DNA from: Actinobacteria bacterium OV320
Lineage (GTDB): Bacteria > Actinomycetota > Actinomycetes > Streptomycetales > Streptomycetaceae
Direction of reading: 5' to 3'
DNA: 64,000 nucleotides
Assembly (NCBI GenBank): GCA_001298545.1
Contig: LJCX01000023.1
Coordinates: forward strand, 248,001 to 312,000
The translations under genes and the position numbers were made by a program. The notes under the pieces are model-generated. The model was not told the DNA's origin. It saw only the letters and a list, made by a program, of their open reading frames with translations, and ran no database searches. Positions 42,600 to 52,457 of this stretch are shown piece after piece (within the stretch, counting starts at the first letter, position 1; each line of letters opens with the position of its first letter).

Positions 42600-44795
42600 T
42601 CAGCCGCTCTGCGCCTGTTGACGGACCTTCTCGGCGACCTGTGCCGGCATCGGCTCGTGCCGGGCGTACGACCGCTGGAAACGCGCCGTGCCGTGGGAGA
42701 GGGAGCGCAGGTCGACCGCGTACCGGCCGATCTCGATCTCGGGCACCTCGGCCCTGACGAGAGTGCGCCCGCCGCCGGTCTGCTCGGTGCCCAGCACCCG
42801 CCCGCGCCGCCCCGACAGATCACTCATCACGGCGCCGACGTACGCGTCGCCGACCAGGACGGTCACCTCGGCCACCGGCTCCAGCAGATGGATCCGCGCC
42901 TCGGCCGCCGCCTCCCGCAGCGCCAGCGCGCCGGCCGTCTGGAACGCGGCGTCGGAGGAGTCCACCGAGTGCGCCTTGCCGTCGAGCAGGGTGATCCGGA
43001 TGTCGACCAGTGGATGCCCGGCCTCCACCCCCTTGGCCGCCTGTGCCCGTACGCCCTTCTCGACGGACGGGATGAACTGCCGGGGCACCGCGCCGCCGAC
43101 GACCTTGTCCACGAACTCGATGCCCGTGCCGCCCGGCAGCGGTTCCACCTCGATCTCGCAGATGGCGTACTGGCCGTGTCCGCCCGACTGCTTGACGTGC
43201 CGTCCGCGCCCGCCGGACTTCGCCGCGAACGTCTCCCGCAGGGGGACCTTGTGCGGGACGACGTCGACCTGGACCCCGTAGCGCGAGCGCAGCCGCTCCA
43301 GGGCCACGTCCGAGTGAGCCTCGCCCAGGCACCACAGGACCACCTGGTGGGTGTGCTGGTTCTGTTCCAGGCGCATCGTCGGGTCCTCGGCGACCAGCCG
43401 GCCGAGGCCCTGCGAGAGCTTGTCCTCGTCGGCCTTGCTGTGCGCCTGGATGGCGAGGGGCAGCAGCGGGTCGGGCATCTGCCAGGGCTCCATGAGGAGC
43501 GGGTCGCCCTTGGCGGACAGGGTGTCGCCGGTCTCCGCGCGGCCGAGTTTCGCCACGCACGCGAGGTCGCCCGCGATGCAGTGCGTCAGGTTCCGCTGCT
43601 GTTTGCCGAACGGCGCGGACAGGGCGCCGATGCGTTCGTCGACGTCGTGGTCCTCGTGGCCGCGGTCGGCGAGGCCGTGCCCCGAGACATGGACGGTCTC
43701 GTCGGGGTGCAGGGTGCCGGAGAAGACCCGGACCAGCGAGACACGGCCCACGTAGGGGTCGGACGAGGTCTTCACGACCTCCGCGACCAGGGGCCCGTCC
43801 GGATCGCACGCGGTCAGCTCGCGCGGCTCGCCGTCGATCGTCGTCACGCGGGGCGCCGGGCGTTCCAGGGGCGTCGGGAAGCCCCTGGTGACCAGTTCCA
43901 GCAGCTCCACCGTGCCGAGGCCCTGCCGGGCGCCCTCGGCGGCTGGGGCGGCCGCGAGGACGGGGAAGAACGTGCCACGCGCGACGGCCCGCTCCAGGTC
44001 CTCGATCAACGTCTTGACGTCGATCTGCTCGCCGCCGAGATAGCGGTCCATGAGGGTCTCGTCCTCGCTCTCGGCGATGATCCCCTCGATCAGCCGGTTG
44101 CGGGCCGCCTCGATGTCCGGCAGCTGGTCCGCGCCCGGCTCGGACTCCTTGCGTTCGCCGGTGGAGTAGTCGAACAGCTTCCGGGACAGCAGCCCCGTCA
44201 GTCCGGTCACGGGCGCGTGCCCGTCGGGCCCCTCGGGCCCGCGCAACGGCAGGTAGAGCGGGAGGACCGCGTCCGGGTCGTCGCCGCCGAAGGCCTCCGC
44301 GCAGATCCGCGTCATCTCCTCGAAGTCCGCGCGGGCGGCCTCCAGGTGGGTGACGACGATCGCGCGGGGCATGCCGACGGCCGCGCACTCCTCCCACACC
44401 ATCCGGGTCGAGCCGTCCACGCCGTCCGACGCCGAGACGACGAAGAGGGCCGCGTCCGCGGCGCGCAGACCGGCCCTGAGTTCTCCGACGAAGTCGGCGT
44501 ATCCGGGGGTGTCGAGGACGTTGACCTTGATGCCGTCCCATTCCACGGGCACCAGGGAGAGCTGTACCGAGCGCTGCTGCCGGTGCTCGATCTCGTCGTA
44601 GTCGGAGACGGTGCCGCCGTCCTCCACGCGGCCCGCCCGGTTCACCGCTCCCGCCGTCAGAGCGAGAGCCTCCACCAATGTCGTCTTGCCCGATCCGCAG
44701 TGGCCGACCAGCACCACATTCCGTACGGACGCGGGGTGGTCGGCCGCTGTAGCCCTGCCGGCGGCTCCGGGATGTGCATTCGCCTTGTCGCCCAT
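42600..44795 (-). CDS. Elongation factor G-like GTPase (EF-G2)
   Basis: A 731-residue EF-G paralogue with the full domain order. G1 is GHCGSGKT (31-38) and G3 is DTPGYADFVG. The G4 motif is altered: VTHLEAARADF replaces the usual NKMD, and the switch I RGIT sequence is replaced around HRQQRSVQLS. The later domains are normal (ADEDKLSQGLGRL, SGHGQYAICEIEVEPL, GAVMSDLSGRRGRVLG). Mycobacterial EF-G2 of this group is reported to bind nucleotide but not support translocation. ATG follows AAGGAAA. The canonical fusA is not in the window. Confidence 0.88.
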   Translation of the reverse strand: MGDKANAHPGAAGRATAADHPASVRNVVLVGHCGSGKTTLVEALALTAGAVNRAGRVEDGGTVSDYDEIEHRQQRSVQLSLVPVEWDGIKVNVLDTPGYADFVGELRAGLRAADAALFVVSASDGVDGSTRMVWEECAAVGMPRAIVVTHLEAARADFEEMTRICAEAFGGDDPDAVLPLYLPLRGPEGPDGHAPVTGLTGLLSRKLFDYSTGERKESEPGADQLPDIEAARNRLIEGIIAESEDETLMDRYLGGEQIDVKTLIEDLERAVARGTFFPVLAAAPAAEGARQGLGTVELLELVTRGFPTPLERPAPRVTTIDGEPRELTACDPDGPLVAEVVKTSSDPYVGRVSLVRVFSGTLHPDETVHVSGHGLADRGHEDHDVDERIGALSAPFGKQQRNLTHCIAGDLACVAKLGRAETGDTLSAKGDPLLMEPWQMPDPLLPLAIQAHSKADEDKLSQGLGRLVAEDPTMRLEQNQHTHQVVLWCLGEAHSDVALERLRSRYGVQVDVVPHKVPLRETFAAKSGGRGRHVKQSGGHGQYAICEIEVEPLPGGTGIEFVDKVVGGAVPRQFIPSVEKGVRAQAAKGVEAGHPLVDIRITLLDGKAHSVDSSDAAFQTAGALALREAAAEARIHLLEPVAEVTVLVGDAYVGAVMSDLSGRRGRVLGTEQTGGGRTLVRAEVPEIEIGRYAVDLRSLSHGTARFQRSYARHEPMPAQVAEKVRQQAQSG

Positions 44796-45011
44796 TTTCC
44801 TTGCCTCCCGAACACGGTGAGGTCACTGGGGGCGCGGGCACGGCGGCCCCGCGTGCGATGGCGGCTCCGGCGACGCCCGCGGTCCTTCGAGCTTTCCACT
44901 CCCGTCACGGCGCGTCCATACGGCGGACGCGACGCGGCCGTGACCCGGATGCCGTCGGGCCGGGGACACGGGGGTCCGGGTGCCCGACCGTCGCACACAC
45001 GCGCGCGTGGC

Positions 45012-45017
45012 TACGAT
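45012..45017 (+). promoter_or_regulatory. -10 box TACGAT upstream of pgsA
   Basis: TACGAT predicts a start near 45024, about 50 bases before the pgsA ATG. It rules out the in-frame ATG at 45016 as a start. Confidence 0.5.
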
Positions 45018-45072
45018 GGGCCAGCCGGCGGCCAGCAGGGGCCGCGCGGCGACACCGACCCTCGGGAAGGCC

Positions 45073-45777
45073 ATGCTGAACAAGTACGCGCGTGCATTCT
45101 TCACGCGTGTCCTCACACCGTTCGCCGCGTTTCTCATCCGCCGGGGTGTGAGCCCCGACACGGTCACGCTCCTCGGCACGGCCGGCGTGATCGCGGGCGC
45201 GCTGGTCTTCTACCCCAGGGGAGAGTTCTTCTGGGGCACGATCGTGATCACGCTCTTCGTCTTCTCCGACCTGGTCGACGGCAACATGGCCCGCCAGCTC
45301 GGCCGGACCAGCCGCTGGGGTGCCTTCCTGGACTCCACGCTCGACCGGGTCGCCGACGGCGCGATCTTCGGCGGCTTCGCGCTCTGGTACGCGGGCAACG
45401 GCGACGACAACGTCCTGTGCGCCGTCTCGATCTTCTGCCTGACCAGCGGCCAGGTGGTGTCGTACACGAAGGCCCGCGGCGAGTCGATCGGCCTGCCGGT
45501 CGCCGTCAACGGGCTCGTGGAGCGTGCCGAGCGCCTGGTGATCTCCCTGGTCGCGGCCGGCCTGGCGGGTCTGCACACGTTCGGCGTGCCCGGCATCCAG
45601 GTGCTGCTGCCGATCGCGCTGTGGATCGTCGCCGTCGGCAGCCTCGTCACCCTGATCCAGCGGGTCGTCACGGTCCGGCGCGAGTCGGCCGAGGCGGAGG
45701 CCGCCGCGGCCCAGGAGGCCGAGGAGACACCCGGGTCCCAGGGACACGAGGCGCAGGGGAGCGAGGCCGCGAAGTGA
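45073..45777 (+). CDS. pgsA: Phosphatidylinositol phosphate synthase (CDP-alcohol phosphatidyltransferase)
   Basis: A 234-residue membrane enzyme joining CDP-diacylglycerol to inositol-1-phosphate. The CDP-alcohol signature D-G-x2-A-R-x8-G-x3-D-x3-D is in DLVDGNMARQLG and GAFLDSTLDRVADG (about 70-100). Six helices are apparent, and the C-terminus is a charged Glu/Ala tail. Actinobacterial PgsA1 of this context makes PI-phosphate, the first committed step of PIM lipids. ATG 45073 fits the -10 position, with GGAAGG unusually close (two bases). Its stop overlaps patA (GTGA). Confidence 0.88.
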   Translation: MLNKYARAFFTRVLTPFAAFLIRRGVSPDTVTLLGTAGVIAGALVFYPRGEFFWGTIVITLFVFSDLVDGNMARQLGRTSRWGAFLDSTLDRVADGAIFGGFALWYAGNGDDNVLCAVSIFCLTSGQVVSYTKARGESIGLPVAVNGLVERAERLVISLVAAGLAGLHTFGVPGIQVLLPIALWIVAVGSLVTLIQRVVTVRRESAEAEAAAAQEAEETPGSQGHEAQGSEAAK

Positions 45778-46691
45778 GCGCCCAGGAGCGCCTGGCCGAC
45801 GCGCTGTACGGCCTGGGCTGGAGCACCGTCAAGAAGCTCCCCGAGCCCGTCGCCGTACGCCTCGGCCGCACCGTCGCCGACCTCGCCTGGAAGCGGCGCG
45901 GGAAGGGAGTACGACGGCTGGAGAGCAACTACGCGCGCGTGGTGCCGGGCGCGAGCCCCGAGCGCCTGGCCGAGCTCTCACGCGCGGGGATGCGCTCCTA
46001 TCTGCGGTACTGGATGGAGTCCTTCCGGCTGCCGGCCTGGAGCGCCGAGCGCATCAGCAACGGCTTCACCGCCAAGGACGTGCACTACCTGACCGACGGG
46101 ATCGCCTCCGGCCGGGGCGTCATCCTGGCCCTGCCGCACATGGCCAACTGGGACCTGGCCGGCGCCTGGGTCACCACCGAGCTGCGGACGCCCTTCACCA
46201 CGGTCGCCGAGCGTCTCAAGCCGGAGACGCTGTACGACCGGTTCGTCGCCTACCGGGAAGGCCTCGGCATGGAGGTGCTGCCGCACAGCGGCGGCAGCGC
46301 CTTCGGCACCCTGGCGAGGCGCCTGCGCGACGGCGGGCTGGTCTGCCTGGTCGCCGAGCGCGACCTGTCCGCCTCCGGGGTCGAGGTGGACTTCTTCGGG
46401 GACACCGCCACGATGCCCGCCGGACCCGCCCTGCTCGCCCAGCAGACCGGCGCGCTGCTGCTCCCCGTCACCCTCTGGTACGACGACACGCCCGTCATGC
46501 GGGGCCAGGTCCATCCCCCGGTCGAGGTACCCGAGTCAGGTACGCGGGCCGAGAAGACGTCTGTCATGACACAGTCGCTGGCAGACGCCTTCGCCACCGG
46601 CATCGCCGACCACCCGGAGGACTGGCACATGTTGCAGAGGTTGTGGCTCGCGGATCTGGAACCCCGCCCGTCGGACGGGGACCCCGCGTGA
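45774..46691 (+). CDS. patA: Phosphatidylinositol mannoside acyltransferase
   Basis: A 305-residue lipid-A-acyltransferase-family enzyme that adds an acyl chain to mannose of PIM. The catalytic H-x4-D motif is LPHMANWDLAG (about 121-131), and VAERDLSASGVEVDFFG marks the second conserved block. Translation is coupled to pgsA and pimA by four-base overlaps at both ends. Predicted to work at the inner face of the membrane. Confidence 0.88.
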   Translation: MSAQERLADALYGLGWSTVKKLPEPVAVRLGRTVADLAWKRRGKGVRRLESNYARVVPGASPERLAELSRAGMRSYLRYWMESFRLPAWSAERISNGFTAKDVHYLTDGIASGRGVILALPHMANWDLAGAWVTTELRTPFTTVAERLKPETLYDRFVAYREGLGMEVLPHSGGSAFGTLARRLRDGGLVCLVAERDLSASGVEVDFFGDTATMPAGPALLAQQTGALLLPVTLWYDDTPVMRGQVHPPVEVPESGTRAEKTSVMTQSLADAFATGIADHPEDWHMLQRLWLADLEPRPSDGDPA

Positions 46692-47857
46692 GAATCGGCA
46701 TCGTCTGCCCGTACTCCTGGGATGTGCCGGGCGGCGTCCAGTTCCACATCCGCGACCTCGCCGAGTACTTCATCCGGCTCGGCCACGAGGTGTCCGTCCT
46801 GGCCCCGGCCGACGACGACACCCCCCTGCCGCCGTACGTCGTCTCGGCCGGCCGAGCGGTCCCGGTGCCGTACAACGGCTCGGTGGCACGCCTCAACTTC
46901 GGTTTCCTGTCCGCCGCGCGCGTGCGGCGCTGGCTGCACGACGGCGCGTTCGACGTCGTCCACATCCACGAGCCGACCTCGCCGTCGCTCGGCCTGCTGA
47001 CCTGCTGGGCGGCCTCGGGCCCGATCGTGGCCACCTTCCACACGTCCAACCCGCGCTCGCGCGCCATGATCGCCGCGTACTCCATCCTCCAGGCCGCCCT
47101 GGAGAAGATCAGCGCGCGGATCGCGGTGAGCGAGTACGCCCGGCGCACGCTGGTGGAGCACCTCGGCGGGGACGCGGTCGTCATCCCCAACGGCGTCGAC
47201 GTCGACTTCTTCGCCGGGGCCGAGCCCAACCCCGAGTGGCAGGGCGACACGATCGGCTTCGTCGGGCGCATCGACGAGCCCCGCAAGGGCCTGCCCGTGC
47301 TGATGCGCGCCCTGCCGAAGATCTTCGCCGAGCGCCCGGACGCCCGGCTGCTGGTCGCCGGCCGCGGCGACGAGAAGGAGGCGGTGGAGAGCCTGCCCAA
47401 GGAGCTGCACGCGCGCGTGGAGTTCCTCGGCATGATCAGCGACGAGGACAAGGCGCGCTTTCTGCGCAGCGTCGACCTGTACGTCGCCCCCAACACCGGC
47501 GGTGAGAGCTTCGGCATCATCCTCGTCGAGGCCATGTCGGCCGGGGCTCCCGTGCTCGCCTCCGACCTGGACGCCTTCGCCCAGGTTCTCGACCAGGGAG
47601 CGGCCGGCGAGCTGTTCGCCAACGAGGACGCGGACGCCCTGGCCGAGGCGGCGGTACGGCTCCTGGGCGACCCGGAGCGCAGAGGCGAGCTGCGGGAGCG
47701 GGGCAGCGCGCACGTACGGCGCTTCGACTGGTCGACCGTCGGCGCGGACATCCTGTCGGTGTACGAGACGGTGACGGCGGGCGCGGCGGCGGTGGCGGCC
47801 GACGACGACCGTGGATCACCGGGTCTGCGGGCCCGGCTCGGACTGGCGCGGGACTGA
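46688..47857 (+). CDS. pimA: Phosphatidylinositol alpha-mannosyltransferase
   Basis: A 389-residue GT4 glycosyltransferase that moves mannose from GDP-mannose to phosphatidylinositol. N-terminal Rossmann VRIGIVCPYSWDVPGGVQ and HIRDLAEYFIRLGHEV, FHTSNPRS, IPNGVDVDFFAG, and the sugar-nucleotide site TGGESFGIILVEAMSAGAPV are as in PimA. Starts at GTG overlapping patA. It closes the pgsA-patA-pimA operon. Confidence 0.92.
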   Translation: MRIGIVCPYSWDVPGGVQFHIRDLAEYFIRLGHEVSVLAPADDDTPLPPYVVSAGRAVPVPYNGSVARLNFGFLSAARVRRWLHDGAFDVVHIHEPTSPSLGLLTCWAASGPIVATFHTSNPRSRAMIAAYSILQAALEKISARIAVSEYARRTLVEHLGGDAVVIPNGVDVDFFAGAEPNPEWQGDTIGFVGRIDEPRKGLPVLMRALPKIFAERPDARLLVAGRGDEKEAVESLPKELHARVEFLGMISDEDKARFLRSVDLYVAPNTGGESFGIILVEAMSAGAPVLASDLDAFAQVLDQGAAGELFANEDADALAEAAVRLLGDPERRGELRERGSAHVRRFDWSTVGADILSVYETVTAGAAAVAADDDRGSPGLRARLGLARD

Positions 47858-47886
47858 CCCCGCCCCGCCGGCGTGAAGGTCACGGG

Positions 47887-47901
47887 TAGCCTTGCCGCCC
47901 G
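47887..47901 (+). promoter_or_regulatory. -10 box for leaderless LemA-like gene
   Basis: TAGCCT (47887-47892) ends eight bases before the GTG at 47901; no Shine-Dalgarno. Confidence 0.5.
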
Positions 47902-48443
47902 TGACCGCAACCCTGATCTGGACCCTGGTCGTCCTCGTCGCGATCGGCCTGTACCTGAGCTGGACGGCGGGACGGCTGGACCGGCTGCACGCCCGCATCG
48001 ACGCCGCCCGCGCGGCGCTGGACGCACAGCTGCTGCGCCGGGCGTCCGTGGCCCAGGAGCTGGCCACCTCCAAGGTGCTCGACCCCGCCGCCTCGATCGT
48101 CCTGTACGAGGCCGCGCACGCGGCGCGGCAGGCCGAGGAGGAGCAGCGGGAGGTCGCCGAGAGCGACCTCAGCCAGGCCCTGCGGGCCGTCTTCGCGGAC
48201 GCGCGGCAGCTGGACGTCGTACGCGAGGCGCCCGGGGGAGACGCGGCGGCCCGTGAGCTCACCGAGGCCGTACGCCGGGTCCCCATGGCCCGCCGCTTCC
48301 ACAACGACGCCGTGGGCGCGGTCCGCAGACTGCGCCAGCACCGCAAGGTCCGCTGGTTCCGGCTGGCCGGCCACGCACCGTTCCCGATGGCCTTCGAGAT
48401 GGACGACGAACCGCCGCCCGCGCTCGCGGACCGCGCGGCCTGA
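47901..48443 (+). CDS. LemA-like single-pass membrane protein
   Basis: A 180-residue protein: one N-terminal membrane helix (LIWTLVVLVAIGLYLSW) followed by long helices (RLDRLHARIDAARAALDAQL, HAARQAEEEQREVAESDLSQ) and RRVPMARRFHNDAVGAVRRL near residue 130. This layout resembles LemA-family helical proteins. Function unknown. It follows pimA by 43 bp but likely has its own promoter. Confidence 0.75.
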   Translation: MTATLIWTLVVLVAIGLYLSWTAGRLDRLHARIDAARAALDAQLLRRASVAQELATSKVLDPAASIVLYEAAHAARQAEEEQREVAESDLSQALRAVFADARQLDVVREAPGGDAAARELTEAVRRVPMARRFHNDAVGAVRRLRQHRKVRWFRLAGHAPFPMAFEMDDEPPPALADRAA

Positions 48444-48787
48444 GCCGATGACGGACGGCGGGCGCCCCGCACGCGCAGGAGGGCTATCCGCTGCGGCTGA
48501 GGGCTGCCCACCTCGCCGAGCTGGACGAGGCATGGGTGCCGGTGCCGGTGCCGGTGCCGGTGCTGACGCCCGACGGGCCCGGGGTAGCCGGCCTGGGAGA
48601 ACTCCGACCAGGGAGAGCGGCGCGACCCGGACTGCCGGCCGCCGAGGTCGGTCCGTGGGGCCGGCGCGGGCCACATGATCCACCAAAAGGATCCACGGGC
48701 TTTCCATTGGCCCTTGCTGTGGACTGGTCCACTCGCGTTTCCTCGTTGCTGCCGAAGCCCCCCTTTTCCGACGAGTGAGGTCACCCC
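48444..48787. promoter_or_regulatory. pdxS upstream region with repeated GATCCAC/GTCCAC sites
   Basis: 344 bp with no clear gene. It has a (GGTGCC)-type hexamer run (48535-48564), then GATCCAC twice (48678-48684 and 48690-48696), and a palindrome GTGGACTGGTCCAC (48719-48732). The related half-sites near the pdxS start suggest an operator for a regulator such as PdxR (MocR family), but the regulator gene is not in the window. Confidence 0.4.
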
Positions 48788-49699
48788 GTGTCCAGCACGA
48801 TCTCCGAAAACCAGACCCCCGAGACCGGCACCGCGCGCGTGAAGCGCGGAATGGCCGAGCAGCTCAAGGGCGGCGTGATCATGGACGTGGTCAACGCCGA
48901 GCAGGCGAAGATCGCCGAGGACGCCGGCGCCGTGGCCGTCATGGCGCTGGAGCGGGTCCCGGCCGACATCCGCAAGGACGGCGGCGTGGCCCGGATGTCG
49001 GACCCCAACATGATCGAGGAGATCATCGAGGCGGTCTCCATCCCGGTGATGGCCAAGTCCCGCATCGGCCACTTCGTCGAGGCCCAGGTACTGCAGTCCC
49101 TCGGCGTCGACTACATCGACGAGTCCGAGGTCCTCACCCCGGCCGACGAGGTCAACCACTCCGACAAGTTCGCGTTCACCACCCCCTTCGTCTGCGGCGC
49201 CACCAACCTGGGCGAGGCCCTGCGCCGCATCGCCGAGGGCGCCGCGATGATCCGCTCCAAGGGCGAGGCCGGCACCGGCAACGTCGTCGAGGCCGTCCGT
49301 CACCTGCGCCAGATCAAGAACGAGATCGCCCGGCTGCGCGGCTTCGACAACAACGAGCTGTACGCCGCCGCCAAGGACCTGCGCGCCCCGTACGAGCTGG
49401 TCAAGGAGGTCGCCGAGCTCGGCAAGCTCCCCGTCGTGCTGTTCTCCGCCGGTGGTGTCGCGACCCCGGCCGACGCCGCGCTGATGCGTCAGCTCGGCGC
49501 CGAGGGCGTCTTCGTCGGCTCCGGCATCTTCAAGTCCGGCGACCCGGCCAAGCGCGCCGCCGCCATCGTGAAGGCCACCACCTTCTACGACGACCCGAAG
49601 ATCATCGCGGATGCCTCCCGCAACCTGGGCGAGGCCATGGTCGGCATCAACTGCGACACCCTGCCCGAGGCCGAGCGCTACGCCAACCGCGGCTGGTAA
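48788..49699 (+). CDS. pdxS: Pyridoxal 5'-phosphate synthase subunit PdxS
   Basis: A 303-residue (beta/alpha)8 barrel that makes PLP from ribose 5-phosphate, glyceraldehyde 3-phosphate and ammonia supplied by Pdx[20 protein letters not shown] opens the fold; the Schiff-base lysine is in [10 protein letters not shown], with [14 protein letters not shown] for phosphate binding. The length is standard. The GTG has GAGGTCA upstream. pdxT starts eight bases after the stop. Confidence 0.97.
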   Translation: MSSTISENQTPETGTARVKRGMAEQLKGGVIMDVVNAEQAKIAEDAGAVAVMALERVPADIRKDGGVARMSDPNMIEEIIEAVSIPVMAKSRIGHFVEAQVLQSLGVDYIDESEVLTPADEVNHSDKFAFTTPFVCGATNLGEALRRIAEGAAMIRSKGEAGTGNVVEAVRHLRQIKNEIARLRGFDNNELYAAAKDLRAPYELVKEVAELGKLPVVLFSAGGVATPADAALMRQLGAEGVFVGSGIFKSGDPAKRAAAIVKATTFYDDPKIIADASRNLGEAMVGINCDTLPEAERYANRGW

Positions 49700-49707
49700 T
49701 CACTCCC

Positions 49708-50319
49708 ATGAGCCACGAAGCCCCCGTCATAGGTGTCCTGGCACTCCAGGGCGACGTCCGGGAGCACCTCATCGCCCTGGCCGCGGCAGACGCCGTGGCC
49801 CGGCCGGTGCGGCGCCCCGAGGAGCTCGCCGAGGTCGACGGTCTCGTCATCCCCGGCGGTGAGTCGACCACCATCTCCAAGCTGGCCGTCCTCTTCGGCG
49901 TGATGGAGCCCCTCCGCGCGCGCGTGCGTGCCGGAATGCCCGTCTACGGGACCTGCGCGGGCATGATCCTGCTCGCCGACAAGATCCTCGACCCGCGCTC
50001 GGGCCAGGAGACCGTCGGCGGCATCGACATGATCGTGCGCCGTAACGCGTTCGGGCGGCAGAACGAGTCCTTCGAGGCCTCCCTCGACGTGAACGGCATC
50101 GCGGGCGATCCGGTGGAGGGCGTGTTCATCCGCGCCCCCTGGGTCGAGTCCGTCGGTGCCGAGGCCGAGGTGCTGGCCGAGCACGAGGGCCACATCGTCG
50201 CCGTCCGCCAGGGCGACGCGCTCGCCACGTCGTTCCACCCGGAACTGACCGGTGACCACCGCGTGCACGCCCTGTTCGTCGACATGGTGCGCGCGAACCG
50301 CGCGGCGGCGTCCTTGTAG
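49708..50319 (+). CDS. pdxT: Glutaminase subunit of PLP synthase, PdxT
   Basis: A 203-residue class I glutamine amidotransferase. The triad is Cys83 in YGTCAGM and His177/Glu179 in [17 protein letters not shown] is also conserved. It hydrolyses glutamine and channels ammonia into PdxS. Eight bases separate it from pdxS. Confidence 0.96.
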   Translation: MSHEAPVIGVLALQGDVREHLIALAAADAVARPVRRPEELAEVDGLVIPGGESTTISKLAVLFGVMEPLRARVRAGMPVYGTCAGMILLADKILDPRSGQETVGGIDMIVRRNAFGRQNESFEASLDVNGIAGDPVEGVFIRAPWVESVGAEAEVLAEHEGHIVAVRQGDALATSFHPELTGDHRVHALFVDMVRANRAAASL

Positions 50320-50393
50320 GATCTGGGGGTCCCCTCAGGCTCCGCAGGCCCGGGGAGTTCGTCCAGGTTGGGTTACGCGAAGGAGACAGGCAG

Positions 50394-51146
50394 ATGTCCG
50401 GCCACTCTAAATGGGCTACGACGAAGCACAAGAAGGCCGTGATCGACGCCAAGCGCGGCAAGCTCTTCGCGAAGATGATCAAGAACATCGAAGTCGCGGC
50501 CCGTACCGGTGGCGCGGACGTGTCCGGCAACCCGACGCTGTTCGACGCCATCCAGAAGGCCAAGAAGAGCTCGGTCCCGAACAAGAACATCGACTCCGCG
50601 GTGAAGCGCGGCGCCGGTCTCGAGGCCGGTGGCGCCGACTACGAGACGATCATGTACGAGGGCTACGGCCCGAACGGCGTCGCGGTGCTCATCGAGTGCC
50701 TCACCGACAACCGCAACCGCGCCGCCTCCGACGTCCGCGTCGCCATGACCCGCAACGGCGGTTCCATGGCCGACCCGGGCTCGGTGTCGTACCTCTTCAA
50801 CCGCAAGGGCGTCGTCATCGTCCCCAAGGGTGAGCTGGCCGAGGACGACGTCCTCGGTGCCGTGCTCGACGCGGGCGCCGAAGAGGTCAACGACCTCGGT
50901 GAGACCTTCGAGGTCCTGTCCGAGGCCACCGACCTGGTCGCGGTGCGCACCGCGCTCCAGGAGGCCGGCATCGACTACGACTCCGCCGAGGCCAACTTCG
51001 TCCCGACCATGCAGGTCGAGCTCGACGAGGACGGCGCGCGGAAGATCTTCAAGCTGATCGACGCGCTCGAGGACAGCGACGACGTGCAGAACGTCTTCGC
51101 CAACTTCGACGTCAGCGACGAGGTCATGGAGAAGGTCGACGCGTAG
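50394..51146 (+). CDS. YebC/PmpR-family (TACO1) protein
   Basis: A 250-residue protein with the family start [20 protein letters not shown], then [21 protein letters not shown] and EVMEKVDA at the end. Annotated as a transcriptional regulator, but recent work ties this family to ribosome rescue/translation of difficult peptides; both views should be held open. AAGGAGA lies eight bases before ATG. It comes before ruvC, as in most bacteria. Confidence 0.93.
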   Translation: MSGHSKWATTKHKKAVIDAKRGKLFAKMIKNIEVAARTGGADVSGNPTLFDAIQKAKKSSVPNKNIDSAVKRGAGLEAGGADYETIMYEGYGPNGVAVLIECLTDNRNRAASDVRVAMTRNGGSMADPGSVSYLFNRKGVVIVPKGELAEDDVLGAVLDAGAEEVNDLGETFEVLSEATDLVAVRTALQEAGIDYDSAEANFVPTMQVELDEDGARKIFKLIDALEDSDDVQNVFANFDVSDEVMEKVDA

Positions 51147-51169
51147 CGTCGCCGCGAGCCGAGCGGATC

Positions 51170-51205
51170 CGTCGGGCCGGTGGGACACGTCCTACCGGCC
51201 CGACG
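51170..51205 (+). terminator. Terminator after yebC
   Basis: A perfect 12-bp stem (51170-51181 with 51194-51205) with a 12-nt loop, 24 bases past the stop. Confidence 0.75.
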
Positions 51206-51297
51206 TCGTTGTCGGTGGCAGCGGATAGCCTGGCGGGCGTCAGAGATCACCGTCCACGGACCGCAGCGGCGGTTCGGCCGCGAAGAGGGGAAGGCCC

Positions 51298-51846
51298 GTG
51301 CGGGTATTGGGGGTGGACCCCGGACTGACGCGATGCGGCGTCGGTGTCGTCGAGGGGGTCGCGGGCCGGCCGCTCACCATGCTCGGCGTGGGTGTCGTAC
51401 GCACGCCCGCGGACGCCGAGTTGGGGCAGCGCCTCGTCGGCATCGAACAGGGCATCGAGCGGTGGCTCGACGAATACCGCCCCGAATTCGTCGCCGTGGA
51501 GCGGGTGTTCAGCCAGCACAACGTCCGCACGGTCATGGGCACCGCCCAGGCCAGCGCCGTCGCGATGCTCTGCGCCGCCCGCCGCGGCATCCCCGTCGCC
51601 CTGCACACCCCGAGCGAGGTCAAGGCCGCCGTCACCGGCAGCGGACGCGCGGACAAGGCCCAGATCGGCGCGATGGTCACGCGCCTGCTGCGGCTCGACG
51701 CGCCGCCCAAGCCCGCCGACGCCGCCGACGCCCTCGCGCTCGCCATCTGCCACATCTGGCGCGGCCCCGCGCAGAACCGGCTCCAGCGGGCCGTCGCCCT
51801 GCACACGGCCACCGCACAGACGACTCCGAAAGGCCGTACGGCATGA
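51298..51846 (+). CDS. ruvC: Crossover junction endodeoxyribonuclease RuvC
   Basis: A 182-residue RNase-H-fold resolvase cutting Holliday junctions. Acidic residues are visible in [13 protein letters not shown] (Asp7), FVAVERVFS, and the C-terminal [16 protein letters not shown] overlap joins it to ruvA. GTG start with GAGGGGAAGG eight bases upstream. Confidence 0.95.
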   Translation: MRVLGVDPGLTRCGVGVVEGVAGRPLTMLGVGVVRTPADAELGQRLVGIEQGIERWLDEYRPEFVAVERVFSQHNVRTVMGTAQASAVAMLCAARRGIPVALHTPSEVKAAVTGSGRADKAQIGAMVTRLLRLDAPPKPADAADALALAICHIWRGPAQNRLQRAVALHTATAQTTPKGRTA

Positions 51847-52448
51847 TCGCCTTCGTCAGCGGCACCGTCGCCGCCCTCGCTCCCGACACCGCCGTGGTCG
51901 AGGTGGGTGGCGTGGGCATGGCCATCCAGTGCTCGCCGAACACGCTGTCCACGCTCCGGCTCGGCCGGCCGGCCAAGCTCGCCACCTCGCTCGTCGTACG
52001 GGAGGACTCGCTGACCCTGTACGGCTTCGTGGACGACGACGAGCGCCAGGTCTTCGAGCTGCTCCAGACGGCGAGCGGGGTCGGCCCCCGGCTGGCCCAG
52101 GCCATGCTGGCGGTGCACGCGCCGGACACCCTGCGCCGCGCGGTGGCCACGGGCGACGAGAAGGCCCTCATCGCGGTGCCGGGCATCGGTAAGAAGGGTG
52201 CCCAGAAGCTGCTGCTGGAACTGAAGGACCGCCTGGGCGAGCCGCTCGGCGCCCCCGTGGTCGGCGCCCCGGTCACCAGCGGCTGGCGCGACCAGCTGCA
52301 CGCCGCCCTGATCGGCCTCGGCTACGCGACCCGCGAGGCCGACGAGGCGGTCGCCGCCGTGACCCCGCAGGCCGAGGCCGCGGACGGCGCACCCCAGGTG
52401 GGCCACCTCCTGAAGGCCGCCCTTCAGACCCTGAACCGCGCCCGCTAG
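51843..52448 (+). CDS. ruvA: Holliday junction branch-migration protein RuvA
   Basis: A 201-residue tetrameric DNA-binding protein. Domain I starts [20 protein letters not shown]; two helix-hairpin-helix motifs are seen in [19 protein letters not shown] and [16 protein letters not shown]; the C-terminal domain III is [13 protein letters not shown]. It starts within the ruvC stop and ends 9 bases before ruvB. Confidence 0.95.
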   Translation: MIAFVSGTVAALAPDTAVVEVGGVGMAIQCSPNTLSTLRLGRPAKLATSLVVREDSLTLYGFVDDDERQVFELLQTASGVGPRLAQAMLAVHAPDTLRRAVATGDEKALIAVPGIGKKGAQKLLLELKDRLGEPLGAPVVGAPVTSGWRDQLHAALIGLGYATREADEAVAAVTPQAEAADGAPQVGHLLKAALQTLNRAR

Positions 52449-52457
52449 GAGACGTCA

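Noticed and set aside
42327..45773. N-terminal extension of patA into a 1,454-residue protein
   Set aside because: The extension runs antisense to EF-G2 and the pgsA coding frame. The four-base overlap start at 45774 gives a normal-length acyltransferase.
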